A stretch of 64,000 nt of DNA, from assembly GCA_964618895.1 (NCBI GenBank), contig CAZUDO010000085.1, positions 30,849 to 94,848 of the forward strand, read 5' to 3'. The number at the start of each line of letters is the position of its first letter. Position 1 is the stretch's first letter. Both the position numbers and the translations under genes were made by a program. The notes under the pieces are model-generated. The model saw nothing but the letters and a program-made list of their open reading frames with translations, was not told where the DNA came from and did no database searches. This document shows, one piece after another, positions 15,406-24,015 of this stretch. The stretch comes from CAZUDO01 sp964618895. GTDB taxonomy: Bacteria; Desulfobacterota; Binatia; DP-6.

Positions 15406-18093
15406 CTACAGGGTACCGAGGAAGGCCAGCACCGCCGCGCGTCCGTCCGGCAGCAGGGCCTCGAAGTAGTCGCGTGCGGCCCGCGCCTCGCCGCCATGGA
15501 GCAGGATCGCGTCCTCGAGCGTGGCGGCGCGGCCGTCGTGCAGGTAGGGGGCGCTCCGGCCGACGCCCGCGAGCGGTGCGGTGCGGAACTCGCTGCCGCT
15601 GGCGTCGCCCTGCGCGATGCCGTCGGCGAGCCCGGCCCCCATGTCGTGCAGGAGGAGGTCGGAGAAGAGGCCTTTCAGCCGTTTGGCGCTGAGGGAGAGC
15701 GCCGGGTGTACGCCCGTCTTCAGCTTGTCGGAGTGGCAGGTGTGGCACTTCATGCGCCGGAAGAGCCGCCGGCCGAGCTGGGTCTGCTTGGTCTTGGCGC
15801 CGGCGGGCAGGGGTGCGAGGAAGGTGACGAAGTCTTCCGCCGCTCGCACCGTGGCGCCGTCGTCCTCGGGATCCGGCACCGTGTCGCATACCACCGGGCC
15901 GCCCTGCGGCCGCGACTCGTCGCGTAGGGTGGGAGAGGTGATGCCGAGCTCGCCGAGGAGCGCGTCGGCGGTGAAATCGCCTAGGGTCGGGAGCTGCCCC
16001 TTCCAGCCGAAGCGGCCGACGCGCCCGCCGACCATGTTCGGGCGCCCGGAGATGCCGTCGCCGTTGCGGTCGTCGGGGTCGGCGAACTTGAGGATGGTGG
16101 CATCGGGGACCGCGTCGACCAGGCCGAGGCCGAAGAGCGGCGGCGTGTCGCGCCGTGTGCTGACCGTCGCCTCCTTGGGCACGATCTCTCCGCGCGCGGT
16201 ACACTTCTCGACCGTGATGCCCTTCTCCTGGACGAGCGAGCCACCCAGGCCGGGCATGGGATCGAAGCCCTGCGCGTCGTAGCGCCCGAAGCGGGTGACG
16301 GTGCGCGGGCTCGAGCCGCCGATCGCCGGCGTGTTGTGACATTCGGCGCAGCTCACCCCGTTGAACACCGGGCCGAGACCCTCGGCGACGGTGGCGATGG
16401 CGGCGAAGGTGTCGCGTCCGGTGGTGAAGCGCGTCAGGTCGGTCGGCGAGAGCCCCGCGTGTGGCGCCGGAGCGCACACTTCGGGATGGCTCTGGTCGGG
16501 ATTCGGGAAAATCGGGCAGTTGTCGCACGCGTCGCCGCGGCCGTCCTGGTCCGTGTCCCGTTGGTCCTTGTTGCCGAGCGCCGGGCAGTTGTCCTGCGCG
16601 CAGACGTTGGCGCCGAACGCGGAGTCGCCGAGGCCGTCGCCGTCCGGGTCGGTGCACGGGTCGCAGGCGTCGCCGACGCCGTCGCGGTCGGTGTCGCGTT
16701 GCTCCGCGTCGGCCACCTGCGGGCAGTCGTCGCAGGCGTCGCCGACGCCGTCCTGGTCGCCGTCGGACTGCGCCGGGTCGGGAATGGTGGGGCAGTCGTC
16801 GGGCAGACACACGATGGCGCCGGACGCCGAGCCGACGTAGCCGAAGCCGTCGCCGTCGACATCGACGCACGGATCGCGGTCGTCGTCGATGCCGTCGCCG
16901 TCACTGTCGGTCACCACCTGGATGAGCAGGGTGGGGCCGCCGTCGGGCTCGCCCTCGAGGAAGCCGGTGGCGGTGACGACGCCGGTGTCGGCGATCTGCG
17001 GGAACATGAAGCTGAATATCCGCCGCCCGTCCCACGGGTTGGGGTTCCATTCGTCGAGCACGCGCGTCAGCCGGCCGTCCGGATGCTGGCGGATGACGGC
17101 GAACTGCGGGAACGAGACGGGCGCGAAGCTGCCGTGGAAGACGAGGTCGCCGATGCGATTGAAGGCCGGGCTGGTCTCGAAGCTGGTCCAGTTCCAGGCC
17201 CACGGCGACGGCGTGCCGTCGACCGTGACGGCGCGGGGCACGCCGCCGTCGATGCGCACCAGCTGCCCGTTCGGCTGGCCCAGGTTGGCCACGTACGCGA
17301 TGCTCCCCAGGTCGCTGATCGCCGCCGACACGACACGCGTCAGCGAGCCGCCGCCGGGCAGCGGATTGCCCGGGCGGATCACGCGCCGCAGCACGCCCCC
17401 GGAGAGGTGATAGAGCGCGTCGATGCCGATCGTGAAGACGACCTCGCGGTGGACGTTCAGGCGGGTGCCCTGGAAGCGGTCGATCAGGTCCCCCTCGACG
17501 CTGCGGGCACCCACCCGCATGAGCTCGACGATGGCCCCGTCGGCGGTACGGAGCTGGAGCGTATGGATCCAGTTACCGCCGGTGCCGACTTCGTTGGCAT
17601 CGAACAACACGTCCCCGCCCTCGTTCACGTCGGCCAGCGCGATGCTGCCCCACGTCTTGCCGGGCGGCGCGTGGGCCAGGGACACCAGCTCGCTGAACCC
17701 CGTGCCGTCGTGACGGTAGACGCGGTTGGCGACCGAGAAGGTCACCCGGCCCGCGCCGTCGATGGTCGGATTCACGACGTAGCCGAGCGTCTGGCCGCCG
17801 GGCAGGGGATCGCCCTCCAGGCCGAGCGTGACCAGCTGCCCGTCCTCCCATTTGAGGAGTGCGGACTGGGCGCCGGGGCGCGAGGGGATTGTGGCGAGTA
17901 TCTCGAGGGCGATCTTCCGGCCCGACGGGTCGGCATCGAAGAACTGGATGCGCGACACCGTTCCGCCGGGGAACGCGTCCCCGGTCTGGAGGAGCGGGCG
18001 CACCGTCGCGGCCGCCGTCAGGGGCGCCAGGAGCGCGAGGGCGACGAGGAGGCGAGGTGTCCGGGGGTCGACGATGAATCTCGTATCGGACAC
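15406..18093 (-). CDS. Secreted di-haem (DUF1111/DHOR) protein with a beta-rich N-terminus and thrombospondin type 3 repeats
   Basis: An 895-residue exported protein. A signal sequence (LLVALALLAPLTAAA) comes first. About 390 residues of beta-repeat sequence follow, with PLPGG turns such as GDPLPGGQTLG. Next are roughly five DxDxDG thrombospondin type 3 repeats (for example DRDGVGDACD) likely to bind calcium. The C-terminal 340 residues form a DUF1111-type domain with haem motifs CAECH (from residue 582) and CHTCH (from residue 783). Such di-haem proteins act as oxidoreductases or peroxidases outside the cytoplasm. The start is a GTG at 18093; the frame stays open further upstream, but that part has no family-like sequence. 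Confidence 0.82.
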   Translation of the reverse strand: MSDTRFIVDPRTPRLLVALALLAPLTAAATVRPLLQTGDAFPGGTVSRIQFFDADPSGRKIALEILATIPSRPGAQSALLKWEDGQLVTLGLEGDPLPGGQTLGYVVNPTIDGAGRVTFSVANRVYRHDGTGFSELVSLAHAPPGKTWGSIALADVNEGGDVLFDANEVGTGGNWIHTLQLRTADGAIVELMRVGARSVEGDLIDRFQGTRLNVHREVVFTIGIDALYHLSGGVLRRVIRPGNPLPGGGSLTRVVSAAISDLGSIAYVANLGQPNGQLVRIDGGVPRAVTVDGTPSPWAWNWTSFETSPAFNRIGDLVFHGSFAPVSFPQFAVIRQHPDGRLTRVLDEWNPNPWDGRRIFSFMFPQIADTGVVTATGFLEGEPDGGPTLLIQVVTDSDGDGIDDDRDPCVDVDGDGFGYVGSASGAIVCLPDDCPTIPDPAQSDGDQDGVGDACDDCPQVADAEQRDTDRDGVGDACDPCTDPDGDGLGDSAFGANVCAQDNCPALGNKDQRDTDQDGRGDACDNCPIFPNPDQSHPEVCAPAPHAGLSPTDLTRFTTGRDTFAAIATVAEGLGPVFNGVSCAECHNTPAIGGSSPRTVTRFGRYDAQGFDPMPGLGGSLVQEKGITVEKCTARGEIVPKEATVSTRRDTPPLFGLGLVDAVPDATILKFADPDDRNGDGISGRPNMVGGRVGRFGWKGQLPTLGDFTADALLGELGITSPTLRDESRPQGGPVVCDTVPDPEDDGATVRAAEDFVTFLAPLPAGAKTKQTQLGRRLFRRMKCHTCHSDKLKTGVHPALSLSAKRLKGLFSDLLLHDMGAGLADGIAQGDASGSEFRTAPLAGVGRSAPYLHDGRAATLEDAILLHGGEARAARDYFEALLPDGRAAVLAFLGTL

Positions 18094-18165
18094 GCGGCGG
18101 CGGCTGTCAAGAACTCCCGCGCGCGCCTTGCTTGGCGTCGGGTGATCTTCTAGGAACCGCTGCTC

Positions 18166-19182
18166 ATGTCGTCCGGACCCGCACCGCGCCGTCGCGGCGA
18201 CGAGCAGCCCGCCGCGGGCGCGGTGCGCTATACGGGCCTCGCCCTCGGCGTTGCCCTGCTCGCCGGGTTGGTGGTCTACCACGGCGCCGGCGACGTGGCC
18301 GGCGCGCTGGCCCGCGCGGGGCCCGGCCTGGTGCTGATCGCGCTCTTCCATCTGATCCCGATCGCCCTCGACGCGATCGGGTGGGCGTGTGTGGTGCCAC
18401 CGGCGGAGCGGCCCGGGTTCGCGGCGTTCCTGGTCGGCCGGTGGGTGTGCTACTCGGTCAACAGCCTGCTGCCGGTGATGCAGGTGGGCGGCAACGTGGC
18501 GCGCGCGCGCCTGCTGGCCCGCCGGGGGATGACGGGCGTGCGCGCTGCGGCGAGCGTGGTCGTGGACGTGACCACGATCGTGTCCTCGCAGGTCGTCTTC
18601 GCGGTCCTCGGGCTCGCGCTGCTCGCCGTGCACCTCGGCCCCGAGACCCCCGTCGTCCCGGTGGTCGCCGGCGTCGTGTTCATGGCCGCGCTCGTCGTCG
18701 GCTTCTACCTGGCGCAGCGCCGCGGGCTGTTCGGCGGGCTCACGCGCGGGCTCGAGCGTGTCGTGCGGCTCGGCGACTGGCTCACCGCGAGTGCGGAGGC
18801 GATCGATCACGCGGTGCGCCAGCTCTACGGCCGTCGCCGCGGCGTCGTGGCGGCGACCATCTGGCACGTGGTGAGCTGGATCGCTGGCGCCGGCGAGGTC
18901 TGGCTGGCGTTGCGGTTCCTCGGGCACCCGGTCGGCCTCGCGACGGCCCTGCTGCTCGAGAGCCTCGGGCAGGCGGTCCGATCGTCGGCGTTCCTGATCC
19001 CGGGCGCGCTCGGGGTGCAGGAGGCCGGGTACCTCGTGCTCGGGCGCGCCGTGCATCTCGATCCGGACACCGCCCTCGCGCTTTCGCTTGCCCAACGGGT
19101 GCGCGACGTGCTTTTGGGAGTTCCGGGACTGCTCGTGTGGTGGTGGGAGGACGCAGCCGTGCTGCCGCGCCGGAGCCGCTGA
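18166..19182 (+). CDS. Lysylphosphatidylglycerol synthase-TM / HpnL-like integral membrane protein
   Basis: A 338-residue protein with about eight transmembrane helices and no soluble enzyme domain. The pattern NSLLPVMQVGGNVARARLL and the late PGALGVQEAGYLVLG match the LPG_synthase_TM superfamily, particularly the HpnL branch found in hopanoid gene sets. The exact function of HpnL is unclear; it may flip or organise lipids. It starts 72 bases from the divergent di-haem gene and is followed 13 bases later by a CDP-alcohol phosphatidyltransferase gene, which supports a membrane-lipid role. Confidence 0.82.
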   Translation: MSSGPAPRRRGDEQPAAGAVRYTGLALGVALLAGLVVYHGAGDVAGALARAGPGLVLIALFHLIPIALDAIGWACVVPPAERPGFAAFLVGRWVCYSVNSLLPVMQVGGNVARARLLARRGMTGVRAAASVVVDVTTIVSSQVVFAVLGLALLAVHLGPETPVVPVVAGVVFMAALVVGFYLAQRRGLFGGLTRGLERVVRLGDWLTASAEAIDHAVRQLYGRRRGVVAATIWHVVSWIAGAGEVWLALRFLGHPVGLATALLLESLGQAVRSSAFLIPGALGVQEAGYLVLGRAVHLDPDTALALSLAQRVRDVLLGVPGLLVWWWEDAAVLPRRSR

Positions 19183-19195
19183 GGGGGGAGGGAAG

Positions 19196-19894
19196 ATGAG
19201 GACGCTCAATCGGAGCATCGCGCTCGCGGTCGTGCCGATCCTGGCGCGCCTGCCGATCACACCGAACGTGGTCACGGTGGTGAGCCTCGCCAGCGGCCTG
19301 GCCGCGGCCTGGTGCTTCAGTCACGGCTCGGCGGGGTGGGTCGCCGGTGCGCTGTGGTTGCAGCTGTCGTTCGTGCTCGACAACTGTGACGGGTCGCTGG
19401 CGCGCCTCACCAACCGTTTTTCGGGTTTCGGGAGCTGGCTCGACACCATCAGCGACTGCGTCGTCAACATGGCATTCTTCTACGGCCTCGGTCTCGGCCT
19501 CTACCGCGACTCGGGAAAGCCGTTCTGGCTGGCCGCCGCCACGGTGACGGCGATCGGCGTGTTCTTCTCGTACGCGGGCTCGTTCGCGGCCGAGGTAGCC
19601 CACCGCGGCGCCGAGGCGTGGCGGCATCCGGATCCACCGAAGACCCAGGAGCCGACGCTGGTGGGGCTCCGCAAGCGCGCCCGCGAAGACTTCTCCTGGA
19701 TCGTGCTGGCGGCTGCGGTCGCAGGCCACATGGTGTGGCTCCTGTGGTGCGGGCTCGTCAGCTCGTTCTTGATCGGCGCCTCGGGTGTACGCACGGTTCT
19801 GCGGGCGCAGCGCGCGGCCCGGGCCCCGGCGGCGCCCGCTCCCGATGACGCCGCGGTCGAATCGTCGGACCTCGGGCCCACGGCGCGCGTCTAG
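19196..19894 (+). CDS. CDP-alcohol phosphatidyltransferase family protein
   Basis: A 232-residue membrane enzyme that moves a phosphatidyl group from CDP-diacylglycerol to an alcohol. The complete family signature is present near residues 65-90: DGSLAR, then GFGSWLD and TISD, giving the DG-x2-AR-x8-G-x3-D-x3-D pattern with both metal-binding Asp pairs. Several hydrophobic helices follow. The substrate alcohol cannot be read from sequence. The start at 19196 is preceded by GGGGGGAGGGAAG. It is probably co-transcribed with the HpnL-like gene. Confidence 0.88.
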   Translation: MRTLNRSIALAVVPILARLPITPNVVTVVSLASGLAAAWCFSHGSAGWVAGALWLQLSFVLDNCDGSLARLTNRFSGFGSWLDTISDCVVNMAFFYGLGLGLYRDSGKPFWLAAATVTAIGVFFSYAGSFAAEVAHRGAEAWRHPDPPKTQEPTLVGLRKRAREDFSWIVLAAAVAGHMVWLLWCGLVSSFLIGASGVRTVLRAQRAARAPAAPAPDDAAVESSDLGPTARV

Positions 19895-19980
19895 CGGATC
19901 GTAAGTCGCGCGTACCGGGTGCTTGCCGACCTGCACGAGCTCGAGGCGCTGATCGCCTGGTGGGCCTGCTCTGACGAGGA

Positions 19981-20790
19981 CTACGGAATACCGCGTTCGA
20001 GTTGGCGCTGCGTGAACAGGTCGTCGGCGAGGCCGGCGTTGTAGCGCACGTCGGACACCTCGACCTCCGTGCGGGCGTTCTTGCGCAGGTCCGTCATGTC
20101 GAGGAGGTGCGCGGTGGGGATCGGCCCGATGTCGACGATGCGGGACAGAGAGAGGCGCTTCATCGCCTCGTCCTGCTGGTCGAAGAAGTCGAGACGGCGT
20201 GCGACGAGCTTGTCCTTGTCGAGAAAGAGTACGATCCGCCCGTACGACATGCCGTCCTGCTTGGGGCGGAAGGCGATCTTGTGGCAGGCGGTGCCGTCGA
20301 TGATCTCCTCGCCGTCGAGCGAGCTTGTGGCGTCGTCCTCGGTCCAGCGCTGGATCTCGGCCAGGATCTCGAGGTCCCGGTAGCTGAAGGCCGTTCCCAT
20401 GAAGCTCTCGTCACGCCCTTGGGCTGTGATGCGGCGCGTACGCTTGAGTTCGGGGAGGTAGAGCCACTGGTCGTCGTCGCTCCTCGGGTGTCCCCACTGC
20501 AGGAAACCGGTACCTTTGACCTCGGCCGGGGTGAGGAAGAACGACAGCGACTTGTCTTCGTCGCCGGGGTAGCGCTTGTCGAAGATATGCATGTCGCGAC
20601 GGCGCTCGCCGCCGCGCCCGTCGAGGATGCGGAGGCCGAGCTTCTGGCTGCGATCGATCCAGTGGCGAGTGGTGTCGTCGAGTGACCGCACCTGGTCGAG
20701 GATCGCCCGGGCCGTGCCGCCGCTGGCCGGGTCCGGCGAGGTCCCCTGCCAGACCACGAGCGACAGCGTGAGCAGCGCCAGCCGCGTCAT
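19981..20790 (-). CDS. Outer-membrane lipoprotein-sorting protein-like (LolA-like fold)
   Basis: A 269-residue exported protein with an N-terminal signal (MTRLALLTLSLVVWQGTS). The mature region matches the LolA-like family often encoded beside RND lipid exporters: FDKRYPGDEDKSLSFFLTP, then QWLYLPELKRTRRITAQGR and SYRDLEIL, and the late HLLDMTDLRK. It is expected to bind lipid or lipoprotein in the periplasm. No RND transporter gene is adjacent here. The start at 20790 was chosen over an upstream ATG at 20826 because the signal peptide begins there. Confidence 0.83.
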   Translation of the reverse strand: MTRLALLTLSLVVWQGTSPDPASGGTARAILDQVRSLDDTTRHWIDRSQKLGLRILDGRGGERRRDMHIFDKRYPGDEDKSLSFFLTPAEVKGTGFLQWGHPRSDDDQWLYLPELKRTRRITAQGRDESFMGTAFSYRDLEILAEIQRWTEDDATSSLDGEEIIDGTACHKIAFRPKQDGMSYGRIVLFLDKDKLVARRLDFFDQQDEAMKRLSLSRIVDIGPIPTAHLLDMTDLRKNARTEVEVSDVRYNAGLADDLFTQRQLERGIP

Positions 20791-21012
20791 GGCCGCCCCA
20801 TACGATCGGCGCGCCCGCGAAGTCAATCGATGTGCGCCCGAGCTTCATGGTCATTTGACAGCTGCAACCCTGGAGAGTACCTTCCAAATCGGCCCGTTTG
20901 GCGGATTGTGTCGGCCCCGGGCCGTCGCGACGCTGGAAGCGGTCCCACCGCCTCGCGGCTATAGCCTCCGCGTGGTCGGCGCCTGAGTCAGGCTGCGACC
21001 CAGGAGGTAGTG

Positions 21013-21630
21013 ATGTCTTTTCCGCGGGGGCCCGGTACCCGGTCGTTTGCCCGTGTCGGGCCGTCTCGTGGCGAGAACGGTCCCGTGCTTGCGGTCGGGT
21101 GGCAGGCCATCGTCACCGGTCGGGCCGGCGCGGCGAGCAGTGTCGTCCTGACGGACGACGACGGTACCACCCCCCTGGGGACACTGGCGGCCGGGCTCGA
21201 GGTCGAGATCCTCGCCTGGCGCCCCTACGGTGCGAACGGTACGCGCTACCGGGTCCTGTCACGCAAGGGGGGGATCGAAGGCTGGATCGGCGCCGCAAGT
21301 CTGACCGCGTCGCGTCCGCTACCACCCCCGAAGCGGCCTGCGCCGGCCGCGCCCCCTGCCCGCCGCACGCCGGCCGGGCCCCCTGCTCGCCGCACGTCGG
21401 TCGGGCCGCATCCGGTGGCGGTGGCCGCGCCCTCTGCCCGCCGCACGTCGGTCGGGCCGCATTCGGTGGCGGTGGCCGCGCCCTCTGCCCGCCGCACGTC
21501 GGTCGGGCCGCATCCGGTGGCGATGGTCGCGCCGCGCCCGGCCGCAGCCCCCGCCGCCGGGCGCCGGGTGCCCGTCAAAGCGGCCAAGGCCGTCAAGCCC
21601 CCGGCGAGCGGCGCGACCCGGAAGAGGTGA
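21013..21630 (+). CDS. SH3-like domain protein with a basic Ala/Pro repeat tail
   Basis: A 205-residue protein. Residues 28-100 look like a bacterial SH3-type beta barrel (LAVGWQAIVTG, then LGTLAAGLEVEILAW and GGIEGWIGAASL). The remaining half is a low-complexity Pro/Ala/Arg tail with three copies of a 17-residue unit containing ARRTSVGPHPVAV. The very end (KAAKAVKPP) resembles the tail of the next protein. There is no signal peptide. An AGGAGG at 21002-21007 supports the ATG at 21013. I do not recognise a specific function; nucleic-acid or wall binding is possible from the basic tail. Confidence 0.65.
   Translation: MSFPRGPGTRSFARVGPSRGENGPVLAVGWQAIVTGRAGAASSVVLTDDDGTTPLGTLAAGLEVEILAWRPYGANGTRYRVLSRKGGIEGWIGAASLTASRPLPPPKRPAPAAPPARRTPAGPPARRTSVGPHPVAVAAPSARRTSVGPHSVAVAAPSARRTSVGPHPVAMVAPRPAAAPAAGRRVPVKAAKAVKPPASGATRKR
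21388..21540 (+). repeat. Three tandem 51-bp direct repeats inside the SH3-like gene
   Basis: Units start at 21388, 21439 and 21490 and each is 51 bases, that is 17 codons, so copy-number change keeps the frame. Copies 1 and 2 differ by very few bases; copy 3 diverges near its end, and a degenerate copy precedes the first near 21361. The recent duplication suggests slippage in a non-essential linker. Confidence 0.85.
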
Positions 21631-21635
21631 TTCCC

Positions 21636-21836
21636 ATGGCATCAGCACGATTCGGTCCTTGTCCCCATTGCCACGTCTCGCTCTCCTTTTTGGAGGGTGT
21701 CAGCGGCAGCAACATGAACCCGAAGTGCCCGACCTGTCGGACGGTGGTGGCGGTATCGAGGGCGACCTTTCTGATGGCGGATCACTCGCGCCTCTCATTG
21801 GGGGCGAAGGCACCCAAAGCCGTCAAACCCGGGTGA
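21636..21836 (+). CDS. Small zinc-ribbon protein
   Basis: A 66-residue protein with two Cys pairs, CPHCH near residue 9 and CPTC near residue 31, forming one likely zinc ribbon. The C-terminus GAKAPKAVKPG is similar to the tail of the preceding SH3-like protein. The two may share a partner or a common origin. It sits 5 bases after the upstream stop, with GAAGAGG as a ribosome binding site overlapping the end of that gene. The function is unknown; zinc ribbons of this size often bind nucleic acid or proteins. Confidence 0.7.
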   Translation: MASARFGPCPHCHVSLSFLEGVSGSNMNPKCPTCRTVVAVSRATFLMADHSRLSLGAKAPKAVKPG

Positions 21837-21850
21837 CCGCGCCCCGGACG

Positions 21851-22054
21851 ATGAGAGCAACCGGTCGGGTTGCGCCCTGCGACAACCTGAACCATCGCCG
21901 GCGCGATGCCCCCGTCGGTCACTGCCCGAAGTGCGGAGGCGTCGTGAACGCACAATTCGCCGGCCGCACGTGCTCGGAGAGCCACCACGCCATCGCGCGG
22001 CGTCGGCAGAACGTGTTCTGCGTCGATTGTGGCGCGCGATTGATCGGGCGCTAG
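21851..22054 (+). CDS. Small double zinc-ribbon conserved protein
   Basis: A 67-residue protein with Cys/His pairs that could hold two zinc ions: CDNLNH, then HCPKCGG, CSESHH and VFCVDCGARL. The pattern CDNLNHRRRDAPVGHCPKCG followed by VVN resembles a small conserved family I associate with deltaproteobacterial-type genomes. The start is ambiguous: ATG at 21851, or a GTG at 21833 that would overlap the previous stop (GTGA). It forms a small array with the two genes before it. The function is unknown. Confidence 0.68.
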   Translation: MRATGRVAPCDNLNHRRRDAPVGHCPKCGGVVNAQFAGRTCSESHHAIARRRQNVFCVDCGARLIGR

Positions 22055-22176
22055 CCCGCGCTGCGAGCGCTGTCATGCTGCGGTGCGTCGGTGCCGCAAC
22101 ATTCTGATAGCTATGGGCTACAGAAGCATGATAGGGGCGCACGAATTGCGTCCGCGAGGGGCGCGGCGCACCCAGG

Positions 22177-22457
22177 GTCGACGGCGAGTATCTCTCGCAA
22201 GCCTGGAACGCGGACATCGAAGTGGTCCGGCGGTGCAAGTCGGGCGCCGTCGCCTCCGACATCTAAACGTGCACCTGGCGAACGCCAGCACGAGCTACGA
22301 CTACATCCAGTCCGACAACACCCACCCCACCTACACCGGCTCGACGGTGTTCCTGGGGCTCATCGGCGGTAGCGGCTCGGGGTCGGGCGCGCCCAACTAC
22401 AACGGCAGCCAGATCGTGGGCTGGGCGCTGTCCGTCTACAACCCCGCCACGCCGTGA
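22177..22457 (+). pseudogene. C-terminal remnant of an SGNH/GDSL-type hydrolase
   Basis: Two adjacent frames, joined by one missing base near 22264, read VDGEYLSQAWNADIEVV and then NVHLANASTSYDYIQSDNTH, with PTYTGSTVFLGLIGG following. The Asp-x-x-His-Pro block (DNTHP) is the catalytic end of SGNH/GDSL esterases. The N-terminal block with the nucleophile Ser is absent. The first frame stops at TAA 22264-22266, exactly where DIYNVHL would continue with one added base. It is therefore a truncated and frameshifted remnant. The 120 bases before it show no gene. Confidence 0.6.
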
Positions 22458-22461
22458 GCGC

Positions 22462-23310
22462 TCACCAGGGCGCGAACCGCAGCAGGAGCAGGAGCGGTAC
22501 GCCCGCGTAGTAGAGCCACCAACAGGCAGTCTCCGCGGCCCGTCGCACCCTCGCCGCGCGCGAGGGTGCGACGTGGGCCGCGCCGAGCGCCACCGCTTCC
22601 GCGAGGCCGCGCCAGACGCCGGCCCAGAGCACGAGGCAGATCGACACCGTGCCCCAGTGGATCGCGAAGTCGATCAGGTACGCCCGCGGGCCGAGCAGGT
22701 AGTACTCGCCGAGCGGCCCGCCGTAGGCGATGTGCTGGTGGACATTGAAGAGCGGTGCCGTGGGCAGAAGCCCGAACAGCGGGTACTTCGCCACCCAGCG
22801 GTACCACGGCCATCGTCCCGTCGCAGCCCGGGCGTGTGCGTGGGCCAGGGCCGGCTCCGAGGCGGGGTCGCCGGCGTGTCCGAGCGCCTGGACGAGGGCG
22901 AGCGGGTCGTCGGTTTCAATGCTCCACGCGAGCCGCCGCCCCGAGCGCAGATGAAGCGACAGCCCGGGGCCGGGGAGGGGAAGGGCCCACGGCACGACGC
23001 GCGCGATGGCCGTGAGCGGGACCTCGAAGCGGCGATCGCGCCGGGCGATGACGAGCGCCCCGTTTGCCACCGCAATCTCGGCGCCGAGGGCGCGTCGCAG
23101 CATCCAGGCTCCGAGTGCGGGGGCCACCGCGGCGAGCGCGAACAGGCGCATCAACAGCGCCGGCGTGACCGGGGGGTCGGTGGCAGCGACGAGCAGGAAC
23201 AGGAGGCCGGGCAGGCTCGCGCCCGCGACCGCCACCAGCGCTGCGCGCACGATGCGCACGGGCGTCCCGTAGGCGGCAACGTGCAGGTCGGTCGGTCGGG
23301 AAGACGACAT
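22462..23310 (-). CDS. Integral membrane protein of unknown function
   Basis: A 282-residue hydrophobic protein. Two helices lie within residues 20-75, then a soluble PH-like stretch (LVIARRDRRFEVPLTAIARV) follows, and two to three helices in the second half around YYLLGPRAYLIDFAIHWG and the C-terminal LYYAGVPLLLLLRF. The layout of helix pair, beta-rich domain and helices resembles bacterial PH-domain membrane proteins, but no family is certain. The start at 23310 was chosen over one at 23409 because the longer leader is low-complexity. It is divergent from the next gene by 39 bases. Confidence 0.7.
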   Translation of the reverse strand: MSSSRPTDLHVAAYGTPVRIVRAALVAVAGASLPGLLFLLVAATDPPVTPALLMRLFALAAVAPALGAWMLRRALGAEIAVANGALVIARRDRRFEVPLTAIARVVPWALPLPGPGLSLHLRSGRRLAWSIETDDPLALVQALGHAGDPASEPALAHAHARAATGRWPWYRWVAKYPLFGLLPTAPLFNVHQHIAYGGPLGEYYLLGPRAYLIDFAIHWGTVSICLVLWAGVWRGLAEAVALGAAHVAPSRAARVRRAAETACWWLYYAGVPLLLLLRFAPW

Positions 23311-23349
23311 GGACGATGGCGGCGTGCCCGTATAACATCCCCGGCGGCG

Positions 23350-24015
23350 ATGGCGAGGGAGCCGCGACCGAGCGCCGTGCGCATCGACGGCGACGGCATC
23401 CGCATCCACGACAACGTCGCCGTGCGGCGGGTGGTGCGCCTGGTGGCGGTCGCGGGCGGCCTGGTCGTCGCGGCGACGGTCGTTGGCGTCCTGCTCATCC
23501 GGCGTGCTCCCGGGGCGAGCGCCCCCGTGTCATCGTCAGGGGTGTCCCCGGGTGCGCCTGCGGGTGCGGCCGGCGCGCCCGCGTCGTCACCCGTCGCGGC
23601 GCCGTTGAAGCCGGTCGCGGTGGTGCGCCGGAAGACGGGGCGCGACGTCGGGTCACCCGCACCACCTGCGCCGGTCGATGCCACCGAGGCGATCCTGGCG
23701 CTGCGCGCCGCTGGCGAGACCGGAGGCATCGCCGCCTTCGGCCTTCCCGGCACCGACCCGCCCAAGCCCGGCATCGTGGTGCCCGACGATTTCGTTCTGC
23801 CGCCCGGCTACGTGCGCCACTTCCAGGTGACCGACGACGGCGAGCAGCTGCCACCCATCCTCCTCTTCCATCCGGACTACGAGTTCGTGGACGCGCAGGG
23901 GCAGCCGCTGCCGCTGTCCGCGAATCGCATCGTCCCGCTCGAGATGGCGCCTCCGGGACTGCCGATCCGGATGCTCGAGGTCCCCGCGGCGGGCGCGGCG
24001 GGTCGCACGCCCTGA
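23350..24015 (+). CDS. Single-pass membrane-anchored protein of unknown function
   Basis: A 221-residue protein with a charged N-terminus, one transmembrane helix near residues 30-52 (LVAVAGGLVVAATVVGVLLI), a Pro/Ala-rich linker, and a soluble C-terminal domain containing VPDDFVLPPGYVRHFQVTDD and LFHPDYEFVDAQG. The topology predicts a periplasmic C-terminus. I do not recognise the family. It ends in a TGA at 24013-24015, overlapping the start of an Lnt-like fragment. Confidence 0.68.
   Translation: MAREPRPSAVRIDGDGIRIHDNVAVRRVVRLVAVAGGLVVAATVVGVLLIRRAPGASAPVSSSGVSPGAPAGAAGAPASSPVAAPLKPVAVVRRKTGRDVGSPAPPAPVDATEAILALRAAGETGGIAAFGLPGTDPPKPGIVVPDDFVLPPGYVRHFQVTDDGEQLPPILLFHPDYEFVDAQGQPLPLSANRIVPLEMAPPGLPIRMLEVPAAGAAGRTP

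Noticed and set aside
15406..19275. A 1289-residue minus-strand frame spanning the di-haem gene and a further 1.2 kb upstream
   Set aside because: Only the part from GTG 18093 has a signal peptide and domain sequence. The upstream part lies antisense to the HpnL-like and lipid-synthase genes and is low-complexity Arg/His/Glu.
19895..19980. A possible short gene after the lipid synthase
   Set aside because: The longest frame has no start with a ribosome binding site and no family-like sequence.
21388..21540. Reading the 51-bp repeats as a CRISPR array
   Set aside because: The repeats are directly adjacent, lie inside an open reading frame and have no spacers.
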